This document shows positions 7,762-16,167 of a DNA stretch of 20,938 nucleotides, in pieces. Below the pieces are notes generated by a model, which did not search any database, was not told the origin of the DNA, and saw nothing but the letters and a program-made list of their open reading frames with translations. The DNA lies in contig JAEZQD010000103.1 in NCBI GenBank assembly GCA_023413185.1, positions 1 to 20,938 of the forward strand, in the 5' to 3' direction. How positions within the stretch are numbered: position 1 is the stretch's first letter; every line of letters begins with the position of its first letter. The stretch is from Bacillota bacterium. GTDB lineage: Bacteria; Bacillota; Clostridia; Oscillospirales; Ruminococcaceae. The translations under genes were made by a program, and so were the position numbers.

Positions 7762-8301
7762 TCACCCGCTGTATACTTCGGGTTTTAAGATGCCGACGTA
7801 GGGCAGATTACGGTACTTCTCGTCATAATCAAGGCCATAGCCGACCACAAACTCATCGGGAACCTCAAAGCCGATATAGTCCGCCGTGATATCTGCTTTT
7901 CTGCGCTCCGGCTTATCAAGGAGTGTACAGATGCGAATACTTGCGGGGTCTCTCGCTTGGAGCAGCTCCGAGATGTACGAAAGGGTCATGCCGCTGTCTA
8001 GAATATCTTCGACAATCAGCACATCAAACCCGGCGATGGGCATATCAAGATCCTTGACAATCTTTACTACGCCGCTGGAACGCGTGCCGGCACCGTAGCT
8101 GGATACCGACATAAAGTCAATGCGGGCATTCACGTCAATGGCGCGCATCAGGTCTGCCATAAACGCAACCGAGCCCTTTAACACACTGATGAGAAGCAGG
8201 TTTTTGTCATGGTAATCCTCGCTAATCCGCTCGCCCAGTTCCTGCACCCTTGCGGCAATCTTCTGCTCGGTAATGAGAATCTTGAGAATATCCTCTTTCA
8301 T
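7762..8301 (-). CDS. hpt: Hypoxanthine phosphoribosyltransferase
   Basis: This purine-salvage enzyme converts hypoxanthine or guanine plus PRPP to IMP or GMP in the cytosol. At 179 residues it has the usual family length. The PRPP-binding signature VLIVEDILDSGMTLS is at residues 94-108; the N-terminal LKGS motif at about 41-44 and the C-terminal DEKYRNLPYVG are also typical. GGAGG lies 5 bases before the ATG. It sits 29 bases downstream of tilS, matching the conserved tilS-hpt-ftsH arrangement. In Bacillus, HprT and TilS are reported to act together on ftsH expression; whether that holds here is inference. No irregularity is visible. Confidence 0.97.
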   Translation of the reverse strand: MKEDILKILITEQKIAARVQELGERISEDYHDKNLLLISVLKGSVAFMADLMRAIDVNARIDFMSVSSYGAGTRSSGVVKIVKDLDMPIAGFDVLIVEDILDSGMTLSYISELLQARDPASIRICTLLDKPERRKADITADYIGFEVPDEFVVGYGLDYDEKYRNLPYVGILKPEVYSG

Positions 8302-8330
8302 TGTTTCCTCCGATAAGCGAAGTTATTTAG

Positions 8331-9686
8331 CTATGCCCCGCTGTGTATGGCGATGACAGCAACACTCCCGGTTTGGGGCGACGGCGCCACCCGTTCGGCA
8401 CAGCCGAAGCCGTGCACCCAGATTACGCCCTGCTCGTCCGCCAAAACGGGAACATATGCGCGCTCTGCGGGTAGAACACTCTGCTCGTTCATCAGCTTTT
8501 TAAGCTTTTTTGTGCAACCGCGTCCAAATAGGCGGATAGAATCCCCCTCGCGGCGGGGACGAAAATAGGCTGTTCCTATAATACTATCATAATCGAGCAT
8601 GTTTTTTAATAGCTTTGGGTGAATTTTTTTTAAACAATCTTCGTCTAAATGCCGCATGGTCGTCACCTCGACCTGCACCGCATCAAATAAGGGATACACG
8701 CCTTCGGAAAACGGTACAAGATAATCGGGCAAATCGGGGGTAAGCTGCCGCTCTATGCGCAAAACACCGCTCTCTACCATAGCGCTTACTCCTGCAGTCA
8801 GGGTGAGCGCCGCTTTATCCTCGCACAGCATCTGCGACAGTTTTTCAATAAAGCCCGCACGCACCGATACTCCGTGCTGCCTGAGGATGGACGCGACGGC
8901 TCTTGCACGCAGCGGCTGGGGTAACGTGCTTAGCCTTACCGCGTCAAACCCATCGCTGAGTACGCTCTGCATTAACGCCTCATCCGCCAGTTCGGACAGG
9001 TACCGCTCATCCTCGCGGATGGCGCTTATGGTGCGCCCAATCGCCTTTGCGCCTGCAGGGTGAATCGAAAGCAGCGACGGAACAACCTCCCCACGGATGC
9101 GGTTGCGGGAGTAATCGGGCAGAAGGTTTGTGCTGTCTGTTATATACGGGATGTTGTGGCGGGCACAGTAGTGCTCTACCTCCTCCCGTGTCACATCGAT
9201 AAGCGGGCGAATGATATTGCCCCGCACCGGCAGAATACCGCATAATCCCCTTAGTCCGGTGCCGCGCGCCAGATGAAACAGCATGGTCTCCAGACTATCG
9301 GACAGCGTGTGCGCCGTTGCAATCTTCGCGCCTAGGGGGTTTGCAAGCCTCTCAAACGCCTCGTAGCGCACATTACGCCCGCACTCCTCGATGGAAAGTC
9401 CATGTTTAAGGGCAAGCGCAGGTACATCGGCTTGTACCGCTTCGCATACAATGCCTAGCTGCGCGCAGTAATCGGCAACCAGTCGCTCGTCGCGCAGGGC
9501 TTCCTCCCCGCGGATGCCGTGGTTGACGTGGCACACGGATAGCTTGAGGTCATATTCGGGTGTTAGGTTGTGTAAAAGATGCAAAAGCGCCATGGAATCC
9601 GCGCCGCCCGATACCCCAACCACAACGGCGTCGCCGTGGTTAAGCATAGTAAAACGGGAAATCGCACTGCTTGCTTTAGCCTCCAT
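8331..9686 (-). CDS. tilS: tRNA(Ile)-lysidine synthase TilS
   Basis: TilS attaches lysine to C34 of tRNA-Ile(CAU), converting it to an AUA-reading tRNA; it is an essential ATP-dependent N-type PP-loop enzyme. The PP-loop SGGADS is at residues 26-31, followed by the HVNHGIRGEEA and ATAHTLSDSLET segments of the catalytic domain. A C-terminal TilS substrate-binding region ends near FGRGCTKKLKK and VPVLADEQGVIWVHGFG. The chosen ATG at 9686 gives 451 residues, a normal length, and has GGAG 10 bases upstream; GTG at 9689 is an alternative. The reading frame stays open to 9920, but the extra 78 codons lie inside dnaB and show no TilS similarity. The start overlaps the end of dnaB by 11 bases, implying translational coupling. 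Confidence 0.96.
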   Translation of the reverse strand: MEAKASSAISRFTMLNHGDAVVVGVSGGADSMALLHLLHNLTPEYDLKLSVCHVNHGIRGEEALRDERLVADYCAQLGIVCEAVQADVPALALKHGLSIEECGRNVRYEAFERLANPLGAKIATAHTLSDSLETMLFHLARGTGLRGLCGILPVRGNIIRPLIDVTREEVEHYCARHNIPYITDSTNLLPDYSRNRIRGEVVPSLLSIHPAGAKAIGRTISAIREDERYLSELADEALMQSVLSDGFDAVRLSTLPQPLRARAVASILRQHGVSVRAGFIEKLSQMLCEDKAALTLTAGVSAMVESGVLRIERQLTPDLPDYLVPFSEGVYPLFDAVQVEVTTMRHLDEDCLKKIHPKLLKNMLDYDSIIGTAYFRPRREGDSIRLFGRGCTKKLKKLMNEQSVLPAERAYVPVLADEQGVIWVHGFGCAERVAPSPQTGSVAVIAIHSGA

Positions 9687-11031
9687 CACGGTAATTCTCC
9701 AGTGTGCTGAATTGGGTGAACTTGCCGTCCCAGTGCAGCTTGACCGACTCGGTTTCACCGTGGCGGTTTTTAGCCACAATACACTCGGCGATGTTGCGGT
9801 CGGCGCCCTCGTCCTTATCGTTATAGTACGCCTCGCGGTACAAAAACAACACAATATCGGCATCCTGCTCAATCGAGCCGGAATCGCGCAGGTCGCTGAG
9901 CACGGGGCGGTGGTCGGCACGGGAATCGGGTCCGCGCGAAAGCTGCGAGCAGACCAGCACAGGAATATCCAGTTCCTTTGCCATAATCTTCAGCGAACGG
10001 GTAAGCTCCGAGACCTCCTGGACGCGGTTGTCGGACTTTCTGCCGGTGCTCATCAGCTGCAGGTAATCGATTACGACCAGCCCCAGGTCCTTAACTCTAC
10101 GCAGGCGTGCCTTCATCTCGGGCACGGTAATGCCCGAGGAGTCGTCTATCAGAATTGGGTACATGGCGAGCATTTGGGACGCCTTAGCCAGGTCCTGCCA
10201 CTGCGCGCCCGTCATGTTGCCGGTGCGAAATTCTCCGCTGGGGATTCTGGCGGAGGCGCTCATCAGCCTTGTGGTGAGCTGCTCCGCAGACATCTCGAGC
10301 GAAAACACGACAACCCGCTTACCGGACGTAGCCGCCACGTTTTGCATGATGTTGAGCGCAAAGCTCGTCTTACCCATACCGGGACGCCCCGCAAGCAGAA
10401 TCAGATCGGATTTATTCAGACCATAGATGACGCTGTCCAGCGCAGAAAACCCACTGCGCAGACCAAGATAGCGGTTGCGATCCTCGCCCGCAATCTTCTG
10501 AAGACGGTCGTAAGCCTCGATAATCGCGTCCTCGATGCGAACAAGCCCTTTTGAGTCCTTGCCCTGACGAATCTCGTAGATGCGCTGCTCCGCGGCATCC
10601 AAAAGCTCGCGCGCCTCGTAGCCACCCTCGCCCGCCTCGTCGATAATCTCCCTTGCTGTGTCCATCAGTCGGCGGATGTAGTATTTCTCCTGCACAATCG
10701 AGGCGTATGCCTCGATGTTTGAGGTGGTGGGTACAATCTGAGCAAGCTGAGCCAGGTACAGCTTTGCATCCTCGGGGGTTTCGAATATCTTCTCGGTTAC
10801 CGCTTCTTCAAGCAGGGTAATAAAGTCGATGTTTCTGCCCGCCGCAAACATCCGCACCATACAGGAGAATAGCTCCTGATGCTGCGGACGATAAAAGCAA
10901 TCCGCCTTGACAAAGTCAAGCACGGTGGTCAGGCAGGTCTGGTCGATGATAATGGCGCCCAGCACCGACTGCTCCGCCTCAATATTAAAGGGCGCACGCT
11001 GCCCATAGGTTGTTTCACTGTAGCTGTTCAC
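9676..11031 (-). CDS. dnaB: Replicative DNA helicase DnaB
   Basis: DnaB is the hexameric 5'-3' helicase of the replication fork (called DnaC in Bacillus subtilis). The 451-residue length is standard. The N-terminal domain (about 11-110) contains NIEAEQSVLGA, used in primase interaction. The RecA-like C-terminal domain shows Walker A AGRPGMGKT at residues 214-222, the FSLEM segment, Walker B LVVIDYLQLM and the late DLRDSGSIEQDADIV motif with the arginine finger region. No intein interrupts it. It lies 39 bases after rplI and overlaps tilS by 11 bases. The order gdpP-rplI-dnaB is conserved in Bacillota, supporting a single housekeeping operon. Confidence 0.98.
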   Translation of the reverse strand: MNSYSETTYGQRAPFNIEAEQSVLGAIIIDQTCLTTVLDFVKADCFYRPQHQELFSCMVRMFAAGRNIDFITLLEEAVTEKIFETPEDAKLYLAQLAQIVPTTSNIEAYASIVQEKYYIRRLMDTAREIIDEAGEGGYEARELLDAAEQRIYEIRQGKDSKGLVRIEDAIIEAYDRLQKIAGEDRNRYLGLRSGFSALDSVIYGLNKSDLILLAGRPGMGKTSFALNIMQNVAATSGKRVVVFSLEMSAEQLTTRLMSASARIPSGEFRTGNMTGAQWQDLAKASQMLAMYPILIDDSSGITVPEMKARLRRVKDLGLVVIDYLQLMSTGRKSDNRVQEVSELTRSLKIMAKELDIPVLVCSQLSRGPDSRADHRPVLSDLRDSGSIEQDADIVLFLYREAYYNDKDEGADRNIAECIVAKNRHGETESVKLHWDGKFTQFSTLENYRDGG

Positions 11032-11070
11032 CGTCTACCGCCCTTCCGTAGGGTTTTGCCTCACAAGGCT

Positions 11071-11517
11071 CTACGCCTCGCTGACCACAACAAACACCTT
11101 TGCGACAACGCCTGTGTACAGGCGCACCTCCGCCGTATAGGTGCCAAATGCCTTAATGTCGCTTTCGAGTGACACCTTGCGCTTGTCTATCTCTACGCCA
11201 AACTGCTTAGAGATGGTCTCGCCAACCTCTTTTGCGGTTACCGAGCCGAACAATCTGCCCTCGGTGCCCCCCTTGGCAAACAGCTTCACGCTTTTGCCAT
11301 CGATGGCAGCCTTGGCATCCTCCGCTGTCTTTTTCTCCTGAGCAAGGTGGAACTCCTTCGCCTCGGCCTTAAGCTTAATATCATTGAGCACCTGTGCGTT
11401 GGCTTCGACCGCCAGACCTCTTGGCAGGAGAAAATTGCGCGCGTAGCCGTCTGATACATTGACGAGCTCGCCTTTTTTACCGCTTCCCTTAACGTCCTGT
11501 TTGAGTACTACTTTCAT
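11071..11517 (-). CDS. rplI: 50S ribosomal protein L9
   Basis: L9 binds 23S rRNA near the base of the L1 stalk and reaches across the ribosome surface, affecting frame maintenance. The 148 residues match the family. The N-terminal rRNA-binding domain begins MKVVLKQDVKGSGKKG and contains the signature around GYARNFLLPRGLA (residues 24-37). A long connecting helix (about 41-75) leads to the C-terminal domain with LFGSVT. AGGA lies just upstream of the ATG. It stands 45 bases after gdpP and 39 before dnaB, the usual Bacillota context. No anomalies are seen. Confidence 0.98.
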   Translation of the reverse strand: MKVVLKQDVKGSGKKGELVNVSDGYARNFLLPRGLAVEANAQVLNDIKLKAEAKEFHLAQEKKTAEDAKAAIDGKSVKLFAKGGTEGRLFGSVTAKEVGETISKQFGVEIDKRKVSLESDIKAFGTYTAEVRLYTGVVAKVFVVVSEA

Positions 11518-11562
11518 ATTATCCTATCCTTCCCTTCAAGGTACAATCTATTTGGTCACACC

Positions 11563-13623
11563 TTATTGCTGCAGTGTGGGAGTCTGCTCGTGATAACGGT
11601 CGATGTTGCGCATCAAATCCTCAGCCGCCTCGGCAAGCGTTTTGCCCTCGATATATGTCCCAGCCATGGTCAGATGCCCGCCGCCGCCCATGCGCTCCAT
11701 AATCACCTGTACGTTTATGCTGCCAAGTGACCGCGCCGAGATGGTAACGGTGTCCTTAACCCGGTACAGCGCAAACGACGCGTTCACACCGTTAATGGAC
11801 AACAGCTCATCCGCCGCCTGCGGCGCCGCAATGCGCATCTCGTCCGACTGTTCTTCGCTGACGGCAATCGCACAGCCCTTGTAAACCTTGGCGGACGATA
11901 CAATCTTTGTTTTCAGCTGGTAAGCCTCCATTGAGTTTGCAAACATCCGCTTGACCGAGACGGTGTCGGCGCCCAGCCGACGCAGGTATGCTGCCGCCTC
12001 GAAGGTGCGCACGCCGGTTTTTAACACAAAGTTTTTGGTGTCGAGCGTAATGCCCGCAAGCAGCGCCTCCGCAGTCAGCTTACCCACCTTAACCTGCTCG
12101 CCGAAGTACTGAATCAGCTCGGTTACCATCTCGCAGGCGGAGGAGGCGTACGGCTCGTGGTAGAATATTACCGCGTTGTCGATGTGCCCAACCATCTTGC
12201 GGTGGTGGTCAACAACAACAATCGTCTTGCAGTTTTTGTATATCTCTTCCGACTCCAGCATTGATGGCATATGGGTGTCCACTATAATGAGAAGTGTGCG
12301 TTTATTCACCATAAGCAGCGCGTCGGCAGGGGGTACAAACGCGTCGTGCAATCCGTTTTCTTCCATTAAAGCGATATAGTTGTGCACCAGGTTCTTTTCC
12401 CTGTCGATTGCCATTACGGCTGGCTTGCCCATTAAGCGAATGGCGTGCAGAAGACCCATTGCCGCGCCAAAGCTGTCAAGGTCCGCAAACCGGTGCCCCA
12501 TAACGATGCAGTTTTCGCTGGTTTCTATCAGCTCAGACAGTGCCGCCGCCATGATGCGGGTTTTTACCTTGGTGCGCTTCTCTATGCCCTTTGACATGCC
12601 GCCAAAGAACTCGTAGCCGCCCGAGGTCTTAACCGCTACCTGATCGCCGCCACGCCCCAGTGCCATATCGAGTGCCTGTCGCGCATATTGTTCGGACTCC
12701 CGCAGATTCTTGCCGCCGCGTCCGACACCGATGGAAAGGGTGGCGTTAAGACGCCCGCCCACCATAATCTGGCGCACCTGATCAAGGATATCAAACCGCC
12801 GTTCAATCATCCCGCGCAGGTATCGCTCCTCTATCGCGACGGTAAATTTGTCGCGACCGGTGCGGATAAGCAGCCCGCTGGTCTGCGCCAAAAAGGTCTC
12901 GATGGTATGGTCAATCTCACCTGCAAGCTGTACCTTCTCGCTCTCCTTGGCGTTTTGGGTCAGCTCCTCGTAGTTGTCCACGATAATCAGCATAATCGAC
13001 TGGCGGGATTCGTAATACTCCTGCGCAATCTCCTTAAGTTCGGTATTTTCCACCCACTGCATGGCAATCAGCGTACCGTTTTTGTCCTCTATGCGTGTGG
13101 CAAAGCCGGTAAAGCAGTGCCTGCCATACGAGATGTTTACGCCGCCCTCGGAGCATGCGGCATCGATATCGATGTCAGGAAACGCGCGTTCGAACTGGGT
13201 GCCGAACAGCGCCTGACCGTCTAACACAAGCCGTTGGAACAGCTCGTTATACCATATGATCTCACCCTTTTCGCGCAGCACGATAAGCGGCATGGGCAGG
13301 GCGTTCAGCGACTGTTCGCTGGATACGTTTAAGCGGTTAAGCACCTTGTCAACCACATGGTGCAGATCGCTTTGTATCTTTTTGTACCGATACAACGCAA
13401 AGGCCGCAAGCAGCAGCGTAAGCGCCGCCTCTGCGTAAAACAGCGTGAGTTGTCTGGTTAGCAGGGTCATCAAACACATCCATGCACACAGAATCAAGGT
13501 GAGCACAATAATGGGCTTAAAAAACCATATCTTCTTTTTTATGTTCCCCACAACCTTTCTTCCGCTGTCTGGCGCCCCGATTAACTCGATAAGCAAATTC
13601 ACCGACGCGATACTCTTTTTCAT
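11563..13623 (-). CDS. gdpP: Cyclic-di-AMP phosphodiesterase GdpP (YybT/DHH family)
   Basis: GdpP hydrolyses c-di-AMP at the membrane, controlling potassium and osmolyte homeostasis and cell-wall stress tolerance. Domains in order: two N-terminal membrane helices, a PAS-like domain (NALPMPLIVL onward), a degenerate GGDEF domain (GRDKFTVAI in place of GGDEF), a DHH phosphoesterase domain with GHRFADLDS, VDTHMPS and VVVDHHRKM, and a DHHA1 domain with GGGGHLTMAG. All metal-binding motifs appear intact. The ATG at 13623 gives 686 residues. The start is uncertain: there is no clear Shine-Dalgarno here, an upstream in-frame TTG is at 13641, and a GTG at 13551 would begin with GNIKKKIWFFKP, a natural-looking N-terminus. 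It leads the gdpP-rplI-dnaB-tilS-hpt unit, just after the rnj terminator. Confidence 0.95.
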   Translation of the reverse strand: MKKSIASVNLLIELIGAPDSGRKVVGNIKKKIWFFKPIIVLTLILCAWMCLMTLLTRQLTLFYAEAALTLLLAAFALYRYKKIQSDLHHVVDKVLNRLNVSSEQSLNALPMPLIVLREKGEIIWYNELFQRLVLDGQALFGTQFERAFPDIDIDAACSEGGVNISYGRHCFTGFATRIEDKNGTLIAMQWVENTELKEIAQEYYESRQSIMLIIVDNYEELTQNAKESEKVQLAGEIDHTIETFLAQTSGLLIRTGRDKFTVAIEERYLRGMIERRFDILDQVRQIMVGGRLNATLSIGVGRGGKNLRESEQYARQALDMALGRGGDQVAVKTSGGYEFFGGMSKGIEKRTKVKTRIMAAALSELIETSENCIVMGHRFADLDSFGAAMGLLHAIRLMGKPAVMAIDREKNLVHNYIALMEENGLHDAFVPPADALLMVNKRTLLIIVDTHMPSMLESEEIYKNCKTIVVVDHHRKMVGHIDNAVIFYHEPYASSACEMVTELIQYFGEQVKVGKLTAEALLAGITLDTKNFVLKTGVRTFEAAAYLRRLGADTVSVKRMFANSMEAYQLKTKIVSSAKVYKGCAIAVSEEQSDEMRIAAPQAADELLSINGVNASFALYRVKDTVTISARSLGSINVQVIMERMGGGGHLTMAGTYIEGKTLAEAAEDLMRNIDRYHEQTPTLQQ

Positions 13624-13671
13624 TATACTAAGTTTGTACAAATAAAACCATAGCTTTAATGAAAATAATGC

Positions 13672-13700
13672 AAAATAGCAGGATGAGTTTACAGCGACAA
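13672..13700 (-). promoter_or_regulatory. gdpP: Putative gdpP operon promoter
   Basis: Minus-strand TTGTCG (13700-13695) and TATTTT (13677-13672) are separated by 17 bases. Each box matches the consensus at four of six positions. It lies between the rnj terminator and gdpP, where a promoter is needed; predicted start is near 13665. A second -10-like TATAAT at 13627-13622 overlaps the gdpP ATG but lacks a good -35. Confidence 0.4.
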
Positions 13701-13713
13701 GACGATAAGGACT

Positions 13714-13787
13714 AAAAAAACGCCCGCAAACAAGCAGTGCGCGGACAGCTTAGCCGTCTGCGCACAATGCCTTGTTAATCTTCGGGC
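13714..13787 (-). terminator. Long intrinsic terminator of rnj
   Basis: A roughly 66-base imperfect hairpin runs from 13787 to 13722. Outer arms GCCCG/CGGGC, middle arms AACAA/TTGTT and GCA/TGC, then TGCGC/GCGCA and GACGGC/GCTGTC around a TAA loop. It is followed by seven uridines (13720-13714). The first paired base is the last base of the RNase J stop codon TAG. Confidence 0.88.
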
Positions 13788-15796
13788 TATACCTCCATGA
13801 TAATGGGCAGAATCATTGGGCTTCGCTTGGTAGCACGGTAAACATAGTCGCTCAAAGCGTCCCTTACCTTGGTTTTAATCTGTCCCCATTCACGGATTTC
13901 CTTCTCCTCGCACTGGGCTAACGCATTTCTCACCATCGAGCGCGCCTCGTCAATGAGCACCTCCGCCTCACGGACGTACACGAAGCCGCGCGAAACGATA
14001 TCGGGACCCGAAACCACCTTGCCGCTGCGCTTTTCGATTGCAAGCACGACGACAATCAGACCATCCTCCGACAGGTGCTTGCGGTCGCGCAGCACAATGC
14101 TGCCCACGTCGCCCACACCCAGACCATCCACCAAAACGCGACCGGCGGGCACGGTGCCTGTTATCTTCATCTCTACGGCATCGGTCTCGACCACCTTGCC
14201 GATGTCGGCAATGATGATGTTTTCGGGGGGAATGCCCATGCTCTCGGCGATACCGGCATGCTTTTTAAGGTGTTTATACTCGCCGTGTACCGGCATAAAG
14301 AACTTGGGCTTGGTAAGCCCCATCATCAGCCGCAGCTCATCTTGACAAGCGTGCCCCGACACATGCGCCTCGTACATCTTTTCATAGATTACCTCGGCGC
14401 CCAGCTTCATTAGGTCGTTGACCACGCGCCCCACCGTCTTTTCGTTGCCCGGGATAGGGGTGGCGGAGATGATGATAAAGTCGTTTGCGTTGATGGCAAC
14501 GTTGCGGTGATCGCCCGCCGCCATACGTGATAGCGCCGCCATCGCCTCGCCCTGGCTGCCCGTTGTAACAATAACCAGTTTGTCGTCGGGGTAGCGCTTT
14601 ATCATCTCGATATCAATAAGCACCCCTTCGGGTACGGTCAGATAGCCGAGCTCCATCGCCTTTGTGGTGACGTTTATCATGCTGCGTCCCGAGACTGCCA
14701 CCTTGCGACCGCAACGCACCGCCATGTCAATCATCTGCTGGATGCGGTGGATATTCGACGCAAACGACGCAATAATCATGCGCCGCTGTCCCGCCTTGGC
14801 AAACAGCGTTTCAAACGATTCGCCCACCTTCTTCTCGCTCAGGGCGCTGCCCGGGCGTTCGGCGTTGGTGGAATCGGACAGCAGGGCGAGCACGCCCTTG
14901 CTGCCCAGCTCGCCGAACCGCGCAAGATCGATAATGTCACCCTCGATGGGGGTGTAGTCGATCTTGAAGTCGCCGGTCTGGATGATGACACCGGCGGGGG
15001 TGTGGATGGCAAAGCCCACGGCATCGGGGATAGAATGGTTTACGCGGATAAATTCGACCGACATGCAGCCCAGTTTCACAGTCTGACGCGGCTTAACCAC
15101 ATTTAGGGTGCGTTTGCCGAGCAGATTGTGCTCCTTGAGCTTGCCCTCAATAAGCCCCACAGTAAGGCGGGTGCCGTATACCGGCACGTTAAAGCGTTTT
15201 AAAAAGTATGGCAGACCGCCGATGTGATCCTCGTGCCCGTGGGTAATGACAACGCCACGCAGCTTATCCAGATTTTTTTCAATATAGGTGTAATCGGGCA
15301 GAACGATGTCAACACCCAGCATCTCATCGTCAGGGAATGCAAGACCGCAGTCCACGATAAACATATCGTTGCCGCACTCGTACAGCGTCATATTCTTGCC
15401 GATCTCGCCCAAACCGCCCAGCGGAATAATCTTAACCGGCGTTTTGCGTCCCTGCCTTGAAGACTTGTCTGTCTTACCGTCTGTTTGCTGCTCCTGCTTT
15501 GCGGTCTGCTCGGTCTTAGCGGCCGTCGCAGCCGCCGTGGCGGCTGCGGACGGACGTCTTCTGCCGCCGCGCCTTGACCGTGACGGCTTGCTGCCGTCTG
15601 TCTGCTGCGGGGCGTTGTTTTGCTTTTGTTTTGATTCGGTCTTGGGGTCAGCCTTGGCTTGCGGCTTAGACTCCTGCTTCGTCTCCGGCTTGAGTTCGCC
15701 TAACTGCGCACCGTATTGCTGCGCTTTCCTTGGGTTCGTATTCTTCCTGCCAAACGTCTTGTTTGGTTCTTTCGTTTCCTTGTTTTCTTGACTCAA
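13787..15796 (-). CDS. rnj: Ribonuclease J with long basic N-terminal extension
   Basis: RNase J is the Bacillota beta-CASP metallo-beta-lactamase with 5'-3' exo- and endonuclease activity, central to mRNA decay and rRNA maturation. The protein is 669 residues against about 555 in Bacillus RNase J1. The difference is a disordered Lys/Gln/Pro/Arg/Ala-rich extension (residues 1 to about 118) with an SRSRRGGRRR patch. The core begins at VKIIPLGGLGEIGKN. The zinc motif HGHEDH is at 186-191, with SHIN-type ligands in NHSIPDA and QTGDFKID, beta-CASP motifs TGSQGE and VHVSGHA-like AHVSGHA, and PVHGEYKHL. The start is TTG at 15796 with a perfect AGGAGG 9 bases upstream; no ATG is nearby in frame. It sits behind a long leader and ends in a strong terminator, so it is probably monocistronic. 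Confidence 0.97.
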   Translation of the reverse strand: MSQENKETKEPNKTFGRKNTNPRKAQQYGAQLGELKPETKQESKPQAKADPKTESKQKQNNAPQQTDGSKPSRSRRGGRRRPSAAATAAATAAKTEQTAKQEQQTDGKTDKSSRQGRKTPVKIIPLGGLGEIGKNMTLYECGNDMFIVDCGLAFPDDEMLGVDIVLPDYTYIEKNLDKLRGVVITHGHEDHIGGLPYFLKRFNVPVYGTRLTVGLIEGKLKEHNLLGKRTLNVVKPRQTVKLGCMSVEFIRVNHSIPDAVGFAIHTPAGVIIQTGDFKIDYTPIEGDIIDLARFGELGSKGVLALLSDSTNAERPGSALSEKKVGESFETLFAKAGQRRMIIASFASNIHRIQQMIDMAVRCGRKVAVSGRSMINVTTKAMELGYLTVPEGVLIDIEMIKRYPDDKLVIVTTGSQGEAMAALSRMAAGDHRNVAINANDFIIISATPIPGNEKTVGRVVNDLMKLGAEVIYEKMYEAHVSGHACQDELRLMMGLTKPKFFMPVHGEYKHLKKHAGIAESMGIPPENIIIADIGKVVETDAVEMKITGTVPAGRVLVDGLGVGDVGSIVLRDRKHLSEDGLIVVVLAIEKRSGKVVSGPDIVSRGFVYVREAEVLIDEARSMVRNALAQCEEKEIREWGQIKTKVRDALSDYVYRATKRSPMILPIIMEV

Positions 15797-16167
15797 AAGT
15801 AGTAACCTCCTGGTTCCTGTCGCTTCATAGCGGCAGGACTAAAAATATAGTAGTATGTACTGTTTTTGCTGCGTCTTTATCAAAAAACACGGCAATATAC
15901 CAAAAACAAACCTGTCTGTTCACGCTTAAGGAAACTCGGTATGCCGCGTCAGGGCTCCTGCGCACCACAACCGGGTACACAGGAGACAACCCCTTTGCCC
16001 GCACACCGCCGTCACCGTAAAAAGAAACAGGCAGGTATCCGTTCATATCTATTATTGCAACCTTTTTCACGCAGGACACACCCGCAAACAGGCAGAATGC
16101 TCCCGTTTGCGCACAGAAATTCCCGCTCGGTGCGTCAAATGGGCGCACCAAAACACTGACAATAATT
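15797..16167 (-). other. Remaining rnj leader, no convincing gene
   Basis: This is the second part of the 669-base gap between the sugar nucleotidyltransferase and rnj. A 108-codon minus-strand frame (15825-16151) and an opposing plus-strand frame are open here, but neither has a recognisable domain or a good ribosome binding site. Small inverted repeats are present: CGCAAAC/GTTTGCG at 16083-16111, and CTCCTG/CAGGAG at about 15955-15985. A possible secondary promoter (TGAACA-17-TATATT) lies near 15895-15924 but is weak. I read this as untranslated leader of rnj. Confidence 0.45.
15806..15837 (-). promoter_or_regulatory. Hairpin next to the rnj ribosome binding site
   Basis: CCTGCCGCT and AGCGACAGG pair around ATGA (15837-15816) with one C-A mismatch, four bases before AGGAGG (15811-15806), the ribosome binding site of the TTG-started rnj gene. 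A stem this close to the site could limit ribosome loading or be cut by an RNase. Regulation is inferred, not shown. Confidence 0.4.

Noticed and set aside
9687..9920. Upstream extension of the tilS reading frame
   Set aside because: These codons lie within dnaB on the same strand in another frame and show low-complexity sequence unlike TilS; ATG at 9686 has a ribosome binding site.
16083..16111. CGCAAAC/GTTTGCG inverted repeat as a terminator
   Set aside because: Seven pairs with a 15-base loop and no U-tract on either strand.
15825..16151. 108-codon minus-strand open frame in the rnj leader
   Set aside because: No recognisable domain, no ribosome binding site at its first ATG, and it ends inside the hairpin next to the rnj ribosome binding site; an overlapping opposite-strand frame is equally open.
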